Shown here: positions 10,896-22,872 of the stretch, one piece after another
How positions within the stretch are numbered: position 1 is the stretch's first letter
Layout of the letters: the number at the start of each line of letters is the position of its first letter
Source: Anaeramoeba flamelloides
Taxonomy: Eukaryota; Metamonada; Anaeramoebidae
Direction: 5' to 3'
NCBI GenBank assembly: GCA_027625915.1
Contig: JANTQA010000033.1
Location: 8,122,001-8,186,000, forward strand
DNA length: 64,000 nt
Made by a program: the position numbers and the translations under genes
The notes under the pieces: model-generated
Databases searched by the model: none
The model's input: only the letters and a program-made list of their open reading frames with translations
What the model was told of the DNA's origin: nothing

Positions 10896-12053
10896 TCTTC
10901 TTTTTTTCTCTATTTCCAATTTATTTCCCGATCGATTATATTGATTTCTCTTGGAATTTTCATTGATCTTCAATTGAAATAACAAAATAAACAGTGAATT
11001 TTATTTTTTTAAATGACTCCTTTAACAATTTGCGTTTGACTATTTTGAGGGAAATATATAGATTGTATAAATTTAATTCAGACGAACACCAACAATTCTT
11101 TGGTGAGTATTATTCTACTTATTATGTTTTTTAAAGGTTATTTTTAAAATTATTGAAATTTTAAAAATTTTTATACCATCCTTGAAAGAAATACTGTTTT
11201 CACTTGATATAATTTGATTTTTGGGGAGAAAAAGTTTCTATTTATCTCAGAAGGTGAAAGAAAATAATAATAGTAATATTGAACTAAAAAAAAAACGAAA
11301 AGAAACGATAATAAGTAAATTTTTCAAATTCAACTTTGACTTTTAAGATGAATCCTTTTAATTCTCTGGACTTTTCAACATAATAGACTGTCTGAATGAA
11401 AGTTGTTAATACTCTTATACTTGATCCCACCCTTATCTCCAAGGAAGTTCTTCAGACCTTAAAAGGTTGAAGTAGATTTTATTCGATGAAAATACCTTGT
11501 CTTCTTTCAAGATAAATTTCAATATTGTTTTTAAGAAGTCTCCTATCTTGAAATAAACAGAACCTTTGTTCACTAGTTTTTTTATTTTATCTTTTTTTTA
11601 AAATATTCTGAAAAAAATTGAACTTGAGTCAATTTCCTAATTTTTTTCTTTTTTGATTTTAGAGATGGAAAAATTGAGAAAAGTACAGCGATTGGGAAAT
11701 TGTTTTGTGAAATTTTGACTTTTTGTTCATTTCCTTCTCTCAAGATTTATTTTTCCTTTTTTACTTATTTGATTTTTGGCCTTTAATGTAAAATAAATCT
11801 TTCTATCTTTCTTTTTTTATTTGGATCCTTTCTTCTAGTGATTGAATACCTTTCTTTTTAAAATTTCCATCTGAATGTTTTTTCTCACTTCATTTTTGAT
11901 CGGCTTCTAAATCAAAACTATGATTTCTTTTTTTTTTTTTTTTTTTCTGATTTTCTTTGTTTAAAATTTTTTTTTTTTCTTTTTTTTCAACTTTTTCCCA
12001 TCACTCAAAAACAACAATAAATCACTAAAATCAAAAAACAAACTATTAACTAG
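10896..12053. other. Gene-free tract leading to the Cys-rich gene
   Basis: No gene is seen. The last 150 bases are extremely T-rich (several runs of 9 to 17 T between 11925 and 11985), directly upstream of the gene start at 12054. Such T tracts also precede other genes here and may be promoter or trans-acting-factor sites; that is inference. Confidence 0.5.
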
Positions 12054-12742
12054 ATGAAAATTACAAGCTTTGTTATCGGAATTTTATTAGTTTCTCTTGT
12101 TTTGTGTTCTTGTAAAACTGACAAGGATTGTACCGACAAGAAAGAACCAAGATGTTACAACGAAAAATGTAGACAATGTAATATTAATAATGATTGTTCC
12201 TTAGATGAATACTGTGACACCACTGAAGACAACTACGAGTGTACCAAATATAGTGACGACGATATCCTTGGTTCTTTCTGTAATGGTGATGGATGTAAAA
12301 ACAAGGACAATTCTAAAGTTTGCGCAAAATGTGATGGTAACAGCACTATTTGGGAAGGTGTATGTATTAACTTTAAATGTGAAGTTTGTAAAATTAGTGG
12401 CAGTGGAGCTTATGATCCTGCAAGTAAATCCATTGTGTAAGTATTTTATTCCTTTTTTTTTTTTTTTTTCTTGTCTCTCTTCTCAGCTAATAAAATTATT
12501 ATTTCCAAACACCTCACCCTTTTCTTTTACGATCTTTTAGTGAGTCTCATTCTGAAGGAATGTGTTTCCCAAAAGGTGTTTCAGGAGTTACCGGTAAAAT
12601 TGCTAAATATCAAAAGACTGACGGAACACCAAATTTTGTTCTACAAGACGCTCAAGCAATTAGTTGGATCGCCTTTGGACTTGTCTGTTTCTTCTTCTTA
12701 ATTGTACAATGCTTAACCTTTTTCAGACTTGCGAAAAAATAA
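12054..12742 (+). CDS. Small Cys-rich type I membrane protein
   Basis: The model has two exons, 12054-12436 and 12541-12742, with a 104-base intron (GTAAGT...TTTTAG) that splits a Val codon, giving 194 residues. Residues 1-19 form a hydrophobic signal peptide ending near CSC. The ectodomain has about 22 Cys in pairs (CRQC, CNGDGC, CAKC), which suggests disulfide-bonded repeats of the kind seen in protist surface proteins. A single membrane helix near the C-terminus (SWIAFGLVCFFFLIVQC) is followed by a short basic tail, RLAKK. The ATG is the first in frame and gives the signal peptide directly. No enzyme motif is visible, so a receptor, adhesin or structural surface role is only a guess. The exon join restores the frame exactly and brings in the membrane anchor, which supports the intron. 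Confidence 0.8.
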
Positions 12743-13789
12743 TCTCTTTAAAAACAAAACAATACAATCTAGGCATTTCTTATTCTTTTGTTGTTTTTTT
12801 ACTTTTCTTTTTTGATTAATTCTTTTTGAAACTTTTTTTTTTTTTTTCTTCTTTTCTTACATTTGTCTTTTTTTTTATTTATTTTTCCTCATAAAAATGT
12901 TCATTGATTATTTGTGAGGTGTTAACTTTGATCACCTAAAAATACACTTCACTTTCTGATTTTTTTTAATCAAAAAACAAACCAAAAAAATAATTATTAA
13001 ATATTTAAAAGACAAAAAACTTGATCCTTTTTTTTTTTTATTTTTTTTTCCTCTTAATTTTATTTGAACTTTTCACCTCAGAAATTCTCTCAAGAAAAGG
13101 TTGTTGAATGGAAAATAGTACCTTTTAATAAGAAATTAAACTTTTTCTTTTTCGGGATTACGTACCCTGAAGTGGGAAAAAAGATTATCTTGTAGATAGT
13201 GAAATCTTGTAGTTTTAGTTCTTCGCTGATCGATCTGCAGATGAGTATGAATTTTATAGGTAGTTAAAAAATGAACTTTTTTAAAGTTGTGTTTCCGAAA
13301 TATATATTTTAGAAGACAATAGACATTGATTCGAAGAATTTAATAATTTATGATATTTTAATTTTTTAAAAACGAGTTTTTTTTTTTTTTTTTTAAAAGT
13401 TGTGTTTTTTATTCAATCCAGGTTTTATTTGGTACTTTTTCCTATTTTCCAATAGCCATTTTCCGAAATTGAGTAATTGGGACATTAATAATTAATAATA
13501 TTTTTCTTTTTAGTTGGTACACAGGAAATAAGAAATACTGGTTCACACCTCCAAAAGGGATTTTCTTTGATTTAATTTTACCAACTTTTCATATTTATAC
13601 AAAATTTGGAAAAAATCTTTAATTGTAAAACTTTGAAAATGAAATAGAGTTTAAAATACATATAATAACTTCATTTACTTACCCTTTAAATTAGAAGTTC
13701 TGAATTTAGTTATAGGAACCAACAAAATGTTCCTCAAAGCCTTGAATACTCGTTAACAAATAAAATGCATACTCTTTTACTTCTTATTC
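12743..13789. other. Tract downstream of the Cys-rich gene, with a G+C-richer patch
   Basis: No gene can be supported. A patch at 13140-13260 is clearly richer in G+C and contains the small palindrome GGGATTACGTACCC. At 13514-13621 a frame follows TTTTTAG and reads WYTGNKKYWFTPPKG before a stop, so it could be a lone exon. Confidence 0.35.
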
Positions 13790-14165
13790 CAGAACAACAT
13801 CTGATCCACTACCCAATAGTAAACCGAAATGCAAAAATCAATTTTTAACGTAATCCCTTAGTATTTTAAGTAAAATTTGTTTTAGGAATGCAATTAGTTG
13901 AAAATTTTTCTTAATATTCAAATTTTTTTGAAATTTTTTGTTTTTTTTTACAAAAGAAAAAAAATTTTATCACATAAATTAACTCTATTTTTTGAGATAA
14001 ATTTTCTAATTTGATCCATTATTTTTCCAATTTCATTTTTAAATTATAAAACTTTAAGAAACCAATGCCATATTTATTTCGGGTTTATTATCAATTTCCT
14101 TGATAAATTAATGTATATGTCTTCGATAAGAAAAGAACACATTTTTTATTTTCAAACACCCATTA
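13790..14165 (+). repeat. Dispersed repeat R3, copy 1
   Basis: Aligns with 63026-63395 in the same orientation. Shared blocks include AACATC..ATCCACTAC, AATTAACTCTATTTTTTGAG, ATAAATTTT, ACTTTAAGAAAC and GGGTTTATTAT. No coding content is seen. Confidence 0.7.
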
Positions 14166-14644
14166 GACTATACATCATGTATTATTTTTTCAACCATTAT
14201 TTAAAATTCAATCTTTTAAATTCAAAGTGTTTAATAACACAACACTTAGAAATAAATACAATTAAATATTGAAACTGAAATATCTTTTCTTTTTTAATTC
14301 CAAAGGATAATCTATTCTATTTATCCCTTTTTAATAAAAATTCTCATTCAGAAAAATTGGACTTGGAATAAATTAATTTTAATTTTTTTTTTTTTTTGAA
14401 CAAAAAATTGATTAAAAGTTGAATATAGTTCAACACCGAAAGTAAAAAAAAACAAAAAGAGTATAGAAAATAGATATAGATGAAGAATAACAAAAAAAAA
14501 GAAGAATCAAAAGACGTTCAACAACCAGATATGAAGGGTAAAAAGGGTTAGACTGTAAAACTAAAAAAAAAAAAAATTAATCATAATAATCCATTTTCCT
14601 AACATTAAAGGTTAAGAAGAAACGGTTATTATAGTTATGACAAA

Positions 14645-14833
14645 CAGTTGCCATTTTAATACATAAACTTCAACAAAATTTGGGTGGCAAAAAAACTTGA
14701 AATTAAAGCAGATTTTTTGGTATTTTTTTTTACACACATTATTTTACTAGAATTTGAATTTTGTTCCTTAATTTGGGTTTTTTTTTACCTTAAATCCCGT
14801 TGACAGTTTATGCCTTCGAAATGGAACTGGTGG
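14645..14833. mobile_element. Diverged copy of the Tc1/mariner-type MITE
   Basis: Same order of blocks as 7695-7890 (CAGTT at the left end, GGAACTG near the right end, GTTGA.AGTTTATGCCTT inside) but with many substitutions. TA remains only on the right side. This is an older insertion than the 7.7-kb copy. Confidence 0.65.
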
Positions 14834-15389
14834 TATCATAATAATAATAAATATATATAGAATACTGCTCATAAAAAACATAGATAAAAAAAAAAAAGAA
14901 CTAAAAAATTTTTGAAACTTTCAAAAAGAAGAAAAAAAATTAATAGAAATCACAAAAGCCCCCTTTCAAATTACTGTAAAACCAAGAAAAGGATAAAGAT
15001 TTCAAACTTGATAAACAGTTATTATCACCTAGAATCATCAATCCCTTCTAAAAGATTGGTCTTATAATATTCCAATCAGAAACATAATATAAATATTTTA
15101 AAATCTTAAACTTATGTATTGTTTTAATCTTTTAATAAAAAAAAAATTTTTTTTATAATTTTTGTTTCAATTTTTTGTATAGAATTTTCAAAAAAAATAA
15201 ATAATTAACTTTATTTTTGGTATATTTCTTTGTAAATTTATCAAAAGTTCTATTAAAATTTCTTTTTTGGCAAAATAATAAAAAATATTTCTAAGAAAAT
15301 TATTTATTCTTTTTAGGAGAGTAGAAAATAAAAAAATGTATATAATTATTACACCACAAAACTAATTTACATGATGTTGAACAATATTG

Positions 15390-15425
<36 letters not shown>

Positions 15426-15664
15426 TGAAAACTTTTGGATACATAATATTTTTAGAATAGAAATATACTGTGACGATTTGAAGATTCACAAGATGATACT
15501 TTATCAAATTTCAGGATTTGTAAACCTTAAGTAAAAATAAAAAAATATCAAAAATAACTTGTTTTTTCAAAAGTTAAAATACAAAAAAAAACAAACCTTT
15601 TAGGAAAACAATATTCCCGATTTTAGATCCTTCCTAAAATAAAAATATAATTTTTAATTACCAT
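14834..15664. other. Gene-free tract with an (AT)n microsatellite
   Basis: A+T-rich sequence. A pure AT dinucleotide run of about 34 bases lies at 15389-15422. No gene is seen. Confidence 0.55.
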
Positions 15665-15792
15665 CTAATTTCGAAATTTAAATCCAAAATTTCCCTCTGT
15701 AAAGCCAATTTCACTTTCTTTGAAAATATGGGTAATAGTTGTTTTTGTGGTAGAATAATACTTGAAGGTGTGACGTTGTTTAGCTTGAAAGA
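15665..15792 (-). CDS. Candidate 3' exon of an unidentified gene
   Basis: A minus-strand G+C-richer island. After GCTAG at 15794-15793 a frame of 42 codons runs to TAG. It is open, hydrophilic and protein-like (for example HTFKYYSTTKTT, FKESEIGFTEGNF). Just upstream on the same strand, at 15904, stands a perfect GTAAGT donor preceded by an open stretch reading ITEDSSE in the compatible phase. That gives a 112-base intron, the normal size here. Farther upstream I cannot extend the frame, so it may be a relic. No family is recognised. Confidence 0.3.
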
Positions 15793-15904
15793 CTAGCAAA
15801 CAAAAAAAAATCTAGTAAATATAATAGCAAATCCAAAATAAGTTTACGACATCTTGAAAGCTCAAAACAAAGTAAAAATCGGATTACTAAAAAACCAAAC
15901 TTAC

Positions 15905-17360
15905 TTTCACTGCTATCTTCAGTGATGAATTATTGTTTTAAAATTTGTCTGATCCATTTTTAACATTTTGGAAAAAATCAAAATCCAACTAATTTCTGAA
16001 TTATTTCAAAAAAAAAATTTTCTTTGAAGAAGAAAGAAAACTTATTATTTTCAAAGAGGGAATGTACTTAAATACACTTTAAAAATAAAACCACACAGTT
16101 CTAAAATAATTCAGAATACCAAATATACGTTAATCAAAAGAAGTTATAATAATTATTTTAAACTTGAATTAATAAGAATTTTTTGATTCGAAAAACTGTC
16201 CAAATCAATTTTTTCTCTCTATTGAATAAAAAAATACAAGAAAAAGAACCAAAGAATCAAAAAAAAAAAAATACTCTCAAAATACTTTTTTAATATCTGG
16301 AAAATTCAATTTATAATCTAAAGAAATACTATTTAATTTGATTATTTTTAATCAATAATTAATAGCACAATTCTGTATTTTTTTGGTGGGATATCAACAA
16401 CACATAAATTAAATGTATCAAGTAATGTTATTAATTATTTCTCAATTTTTTAAAGATTTTCAAACAAATAAAATCAAATTCAAATTTATATTTCTAAAAA
16501 AAAAATCAAAAAATAGATATTATCAAATAAATGATTATAATACTGACATTTCCTTGTTTATACCCTGGATAGTGGAAAAAGAATTATACTATATATTTTA
16601 TGTTACAGAAAATTTAATAAATATTTTTAAATAAAATAAATGATCAATTTTTTTTAGATCTCTAAGGATTCAATTATATACTTGATTTTTATTGTATACT
16701 TAAAATAAGATGAGATTTGCCAAGGTTATTTATTCATACAAACTCTCAAAAATAACTAAACGTAAGATTTCTTGAAAATTAAACTTTTTTTGTTAATTTG
16801 ACTATTTCTTCTTTGATACAAAAATCTGAATCAAAAAAAAGGGATCTGATTGACTTTAAATTTAATTGTTTTTAATGAAATTCTTTTAAAAACAATAACT
16901 CCTTTCTTTAAAAAAGTTGATAAATGAGGTTGCATATTGGTTTTAATTGTATTCTTGTGTAAATAATTACTCTATTACATTTGGGATTAAAAATAAATAA
17001 GAGTTACTAGTCTCTTAATAGATAAACAATTAATTTAAGCACAAAAATTATTTCCTTGAACAATTTGAAAACTTTTTGATCAATCAAGATTTTAATACCT
17101 TTTCCTTAAAAAAATGAAAAATTTCCTTCTTTTGACTTTTACTAAAATTCACAAAATTTTGCTTAGCTATGGAATATTTAGAACATTATTTTTCTACTCT
17201 CGAAGAAAATAGAATTCATCACACCCTTAAAAAAACTTTCAATAAAATTAAATCTTAATAACCAGTAAAAGCAATCAAACCCATACCATCATCAGACTAA
17301 AAGTTAATTTCGGTTTTTTATTTAATTTCCTTAAATTTTCATTTTTTTCCCATACTAAAA
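15905..17360. other. Gene-free tract with repeat R6 copy 2
   Basis: A+T-rich sequence. Repeat R6 copy 2 lies at 16911-17017. A frame at 16413-16634 is as A+T-rich as its surroundings and is not supported. Confidence 0.5.
16911..17017 (-). repeat. Dispersed repeat R6, copy 2
   Basis: Reverse complement of the repeat at 5618-5731, clearly alignable over about 105 bases. Confidence 0.65.
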
Positions 17361-18728
17361 TTGAGAATGGATGACAAATTTTTAAACAATTTAACAATTT
17401 ACATTGAAGTCTTTACGAGCGAGGGGACAATCAACTCATCAAAAATTTTTACTAACAAGCTTGAGAAAATGGGGGCTGTTATCTCAAAAACTTTTACAAA
17501 CTCTGTTGATCTCATCGTCTTTAAGGATGGATATCTTTCTACATATAACAAAGCAAAAAAGAAAGAAATACTACTTGTGTCACCTTTGTGGGTTCATAAA
17601 TGCGAAAGCCAAAATGAGAAAGTTGATCCTCAGGATTTCCCAGCTTCTGAAATTAATGAAGCACTTTTTTCAAACCGCACACCTTTGGATAAGCTGCTGG
17701 GATCACGAAAAAAATCACGAAGAAGAAAAACCTTAAACCCACTGAACACTCCATCTTGGCACAAATCTGAAAAAAAAATACACAGTTCAAAAACTGATAG
17801 GAAAATGCGAAACCTAAAAAGAGTACAGACAAATTTAAACGAAGAAAGGCTCATTAAAACAATCGACAATCAAAACAAAAAGAAAAAAAAAAAGAAAAAA
17901 AAATTTAGCAAGCAATCTAAAGATGAACAAGGCAATTCGGTTTTCCAAAACTCGAAAAAACACCCAATTAAGCAATTATTCACTGATCTCACAAACACAA
18001 GCGACTCACAAAAAAGCGATTTTTTTGATTTAAATTCAAATTTAAATTTTAATATTTTTCCGCTTAACGGTAACTTGAAAGAAAAAAAAACAACAAAAAA
18101 AATGAGGAAAGACTTTAATGAAACATTTGGACGAGATCAAAAAATAACAAAAAAACCAAAAAAAAACAAAGATGAGGGAGAAGAGAAGGGGAAGGGGAAT
18201 GGGAAAGAGAAAGAGAAAGAGAAGCAAAAAAGAAAAGAGAAACAAAAAGAGAAGGATCGGGAAATAATAAAACAAAAAAAAAAAACAAAAAGATTTAATA
18301 GCAACAATTCCAATTTCTTTCATTTAAACAATTCACCTTCTTTCAATCCAGTGTCCACACCCAGACCTAGATTTAAACGTTCTTGTATATCCACTCCTGT
18401 CCCAATTAATAGAGTGAAAGAAGATCAGAAATTAAAGCCAAATACACCAAAATTAAAAAAATTTGACAAACAGAATATGAGCAACAAAAAACAAGCTAAA
18501 AAAAAAAATCGTTTAAGGGACACAACCAACCAAACAAATTCCATTAATGATCAAAATGGAAACAAAATACAAACCCCACACATTAATCGTTTTAAAAAAA
18601 GGAGGAATGCCCAATTAAATACACCAACCAAGCAATTAGGATTCCAATTTGATTTTGAAAGTTTAGTGAAAAGTGTAAAAAAAAGTCAAAAAAAAAGAAG
18701 AAAAAAAAGATTTCTGAAACAAAAGTAA
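17361..18728 (+). CDS. Microcephalin-like protein with N-terminal BRCT domain
   Basis: A single-exon gene of 455 residues. Residues about 10-95 form a BRCT domain closest, among families I know, to the first BRCT of microcephalin (MCPH1). It has MGAVISKTFTNSV, then IVFKDGYLSTYNKAKKK, then LLVSPLWVHKC with the conserved BRCT Trp at 77, then DFPASEINE. In animals this domain and the following region link to condensin II control and DNA-damage signalling. The rest is disordered and Lys-rich: K9 near residue 173, K/E/G repeats near 270-305, several TP sites that could be CDK targets, and a basic C-terminus (SQKKRRKKR). The two C-terminal phosphopeptide-binding BRCTs of animal MCPH1 are missing, and the protein is about half the human length. 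It is nuclear by inference from the many basic clusters. The ATG at 17361 is preceded by an in-frame stop region. Confidence is high for BRCT and moderate for MCPH1 orthology. Confidence 0.75.
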   Translation: MRMDDKFLNNLTIYIEVFTSEGTINSSKIFTNKLEKMGAVISKTFTNSVDLIVFKDGYLSTYNKAKKKEILLVSPLWVHKCESQNEKVDPQDFPASEINEALFSNRTPLDKLLGSRKKSRRRKTLNPLNTPSWHKSEKKIHSSKTDRKMRNLKRVQTNLNEERLIKTIDNQNKKKKKKKKKFSKQSKDEQGNSVFQNSKKHPIKQLFTDLTNTSDSQKSDFFDLNSNLNFNIFPLNGNLKEKKTTKKMRKDFNETFGRDQKITKKPKKNKDEGEEKGKGNGKEKEKEKQKRKEKQKEKDREIIKQKKKTKRFNSNNSNFFHLNNSPSFNPVSTPRPRFKRSCISTPVPINRVKEDQKLKPNTPKLKKFDKQNMSNKKQAKKKNRLRDTTNQTNSINDQNGNKIQTPHINRFKKRRNAQLNTPTKQLGFQFDFESLVKSVKKSQKKRRKKRFLKQK

Positions 18729-21700
18729 TGAAACTACAAATTACTAAAGTTTTCTTTTCTAATTTTTTTTTTTTTTTTTTTTGAATAACAATTTATTATT
18801 TTATTATCTATTGCCAGTAATTTTGAATTCAAAATTATTTACGAACTTTTTCACCCAGATCATAATAGATATCAATTTAATTGGATATAATGGTAATTGT
18901 ATTGAAAATTGATTTGAGATAATGATTTTTAGAAAATTATTTTTTTTATTATTTCATTTCTTTTTTGAATTAATGAAAGTGATAAAAGTTTCAAAATAAT
19001 TGTCAATTTACCACCAATATTAGATAATGCAATAATTTTATATAATGATTTAATTCAACAGCCTTCATATTCATCAAAATAAAAAAAATATAATTTAATA
19101 TTATGATCTTATAATAAAGATTTATTTTAAATTAACCTCTTCATCAATAAATTTTAGTAGAAAAAACCAATTAATAATTTTGAAAATTATTAATATGTTT
19201 TTGTTTATGTTTCAAAAATATAAATAAATAAAAAAAAAAACACAAACACTTTTTACTAATAAATAAACATACCCTTTCTCTGATCACATTTTATTATTTT
19301 TGATGCTCTTGTTTTCATCACACCGTATATTGAAATATTAATTGAACATATTTAAATTCAGATTCTAAATTGATTTCGAAAAAACAAATTTAAAGTAATA
19401 AAATCAAACAAAATACAAACTAGGCTACCTTTCGATAACAACGACTTTATAAAAAAACATTAAAACAAATATTATAAAAGAAAAGTTAAAAAAAAACGTG
19501 TAGCAATACTGATCAAATATAAACTTTCCACATCCAACACATTTCCAAAATCCAATTATTATTAAACTTTTAATTCTTCACAAATTAAAAACCAATTATA
19601 AACGTTAAATACTGTAATACTCATTATTATAAGAAATTAACACCATAAATTGGTCATATCTTTGCAAAAAAAAAAAAAAAAAAAAAAGTTCATGTATATA
19701 TAAATCTCATAATCTTATAGCATTTCATCCCAAAAGTACAAAATTATTATCTTTTTTTGAAAACTTTTTTTTAAAAACTATTAATTTTTATTAATTGCAA
19801 AATTAATCTTTTATAAAAAACAAAGAAAAAATACCAATTTATATTGTTACTGGCAAGATCAACCAAAAAGTTTCAGAACCCAAAACAAAGAGATTGGTTT
19901 TGAACTTCATGAAAACCTTTTCAATTAATAAAAAAATAAAAAAAATATGCAATTTAATCAATTCATATTGGTACCTGTAAAAAATAACACAATTTTTATC
20001 AAAGTTATATTATTTTTTATCCCTTTTAATCCAACTTTTTGCCGAATTTTTGTGATCTGACTTATTTATTTTTACTTTTTGTTTTGAATTAATCTTGAAA
20101 TATTTTTTATACTGTTCAAATAAAAAAAATGAAATTTCCATTTTTTATAATTTAGTATTTGTCATTTTCGTTCGAATTTATTCTTGTCTTTTGTCGTTTT
20201 TTTTTTTTAAAAGGAAGTAAACCAATTCCAATCAAATATGCCCAGTTATAATAGTTTAAAAATTGTATGTATCCAACGGTTTTACTTACTATTAGAAGTA
20301 AAAAAATTTATTTTTGAAATTTCAAAATTAAAATCATTTTACTTATTTATTTTTTTAAAGGGTTTTTTGAGAAGTACTTCATTTGTAATTTATTTTTTTA
20401 TTACGTTACTGAAAGTCAAATTGTACAAAGGTGATATTTCTATTGCTACTGAAACAGGATAAATAATTGTAGAGAAATGAAATTGTTTTTTTTTTTGAAA
20501 TTTTATTTGGATCTTCATTAGGAGATCAAAAGGAACTTATTTATTTTTCTCAATAGGTCCCTAAATGTTTGATTCTTTGAATTTTTACTGATACTAAGTT
20601 GATTTATTAGTTTGACTTTATAAGTATATGAACTACATTTTAATATTTATTATTCTCCTTATTTCTTATTTGTTATTTTGAGTTTAATTATAAATATTAA
20701 TTTATATTTGAAAAAAATATTGGGATTCTTTGACTGAAAAAAAGTTTGGATATATTTTATACTAAATCAAAATGCACTTCAAGTAGAAGGTTCATTTTAA
20801 CCATTTTGAAAAACCTAATTGTTAAAAACTGACTGAAAAAATATTTTTTGAGCAAAACATGATATTGAAACTTTTATTATCAAAACACAATTAACCACTA
20901 TATTTATAGAGGAATTAAATCAAATTAAATTGGTTTGAATCTTTAATTTTTTAATTTTTTGAATATTTTTTCATTTTTTTATAGAATTTTTCGAACATTT
21001 TTTTTTGATTAAATTTTTGGTTTTATTAAATTGTACTTTATATCAAGAAATATATTTATGTACTTACCTGATATTCTTGAAACTAATCAAAGAGAATACT
21101 AAAAAAAAAAATAGAAATTTGAAGGTATATATTTGAAAAAAATTCTTTATTACAGGTAAACAAACGTGAAAGATCACCTTTCCAAATAAACTTATAGAAA
21201 TCAAAGAATGAAAAAAAAAAAATATTTCAACCAAATATATTTTCAAAGATTTATTTCTTTATCTTCTTAATTTTGATGAACCCAAACAATGAATGATATT
21301 TGATTCCATGTACCATTCCTATTTATATTTATTTAACAAAACATTTTTTTATAAATTTATTTTTTCATATATTATTATCAAAATAAGCCAAAATAAAGGA
21401 CACAATTTCAAAAAAAAAAGTAAAAAGATTGAATTCTTGATATCAAAGAATAACTAAAAAAAGTCGAATCCTAAAAAAAAGAAAATAGGGCCTGAATATT
21501 TCAAATAATATTCCTAATTATTTTGATGTTTATAAAAGCTTGAAAATAAATAATTTACAAAACAAACAAATAGATATGATAAATATTTATTTCGGAAGAG
21601 GAATTCAAAAAATATCCTATTTTCTGAATCCAAACTAGAATTAGATGAATTAAAAGAAAACGGGTATTTTAAATTCATTTTGAAAATTCTTTATAAATAA

Positions 21701-22067
21701 AAAGTATTAGTTAATCAAAAATTTTACAAATGAAAGTTTTTTCAATTCAAAATTAAGAACAAAATTGAGCAAAGAAGAAGTAATATATATCAAATATTTA
21801 CAAGAAAAGATCAATAAATCAATGATTTATTATTATTATTATTTTCTTGATAAATTTGTTAATTATTATAAATTTCCATTTTTAAATTAATAAGTAAATA
21901 TAAACTACTAGAATATTTTGCATTCTCAAATTTTATTAAACCATTAATTTATTTGGTTCAAGAAATGATTTAGATGATTCAATTTCTCAGAAACGGCTAC
22001 ACTCAAAAATACCAAGATGTAAATTTCCCCTGATATACAACAATTTGTTTTACAATTTCGATTATCA
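18729..22067. other. Gene-free tract
   Basis: Very A+T-rich sequence starting with a T run after the BRCT gene. I see no gene. Frames of 60-75 codons at 20238-20462 (plus) and 21064-21246 (minus) have no codon bias or motif that sets them apart. Confidence 0.55.
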
Positions 22068-22545
22068 TAGGGAAAAAAATATCTGACCTGAAAAAAATCA
22101 CGATATGATTTTTAATTGTGAGTATTAGGAAAATTGATTTTAAATCTCTTTTATTTTGAATCAAATACTTATTTTCAAAAACCAAATATTTTATGAAACT
22201 AGTAATAAACATGCCTAAAGTGTATTAAAGTTGGAACTCTGGAGAATACTCAATTTAATTTTTCAATAACCTCAATAAATTATCTTATTTTGAAAAAACA
22301 ATGAGTTTTATAGAGGTTTACTAGATTTCAGAAAATAATAATTTTTTCTTCTTGTTTTTTGATTGGTTGAATAGTGTTTTGAACAAATATGATTATATTA
22401 ATCATCATTCTAAAAAGTGGTTGAGTTATAATTTTAAAAGTTTGATTCTTAAAAACAGGTTTTTATTTCAAATAATTGGAAAATATAACATTTTACCCTT
22501 AATATTTACAACTAAAAATCTTTTCCGGTATTTTTTTCATGTCTT
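22068..22545. mobile_element. Inverted-repeat element R4, copy 1
   Basis: About 480 bases with related inverted ends (AGGGAAAAAAATATCTGACC at the left, GGTATTTTTTTCATGTC at the right) and the core TTTTTAATTGTGAGTATTAG. Full-length similarity is seen to 33394-33874 and, for most of the length, to 52445-52860. Shared internal blocks include TTTATAGAGGTTTACTAGA and CTTCTTGTTTTTTGATTG. Non-autonomous; no protein is encoded. Confidence 0.75.
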
Positions 22546-22872
22546 TTAATAATTATTTGTCAGAGAATATGTCGGTTACAAAAATTGCATATTCAGGTGA
22601 AAATGGCCAATACTCTTTTAAAACCCTTCATTTTTTGGTAGTACATTAATCGAAAACATTTATCAGAGACTCGATTTGAATGAAAAAATTCCAAATTATA
22701 AACCAAATAAATAAATTTGAAAATCTAAAACAAAAAAAAAAAAAAAAGATAAATCCAGCGATTTTTTGTATTCCTTATGGATCGGTTTTTTAGATTTTAA
22801 AATAATTATTATAATATTAATGATCTGCTACTCATTTTTCTTTATTAAAAAAAAAAAAAAAAAAATTTAAAA
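22546..22872. other. Spacer downstream of the secreted-protein gene
   Basis: Holds a short plus-strand open stretch at 22537-22650 (MSVTKIAYSGENG) of unclear meaning and two A runs before the gene end. No gene can be supported. Confidence 0.4.

Noticed and set aside
5618-17017. R6 copies as inverted ends of one 11-kb element
   Set aside because: The interval contains unrelated genes and repeats, and the copies are diverged; two independent insertions are simpler.
18042-18323. Minus-strand 93-codon hydrophobic frame
   Set aside because: Antisense shadow of the Lys-rich part of the BRCT gene.
22537-22650. KIAYSGENGQYSF resembling the start of prephenate dehydratase
   Set aside because: The stretch stops after 38 codons, its start lies in a repeat end, and no further domain follows.
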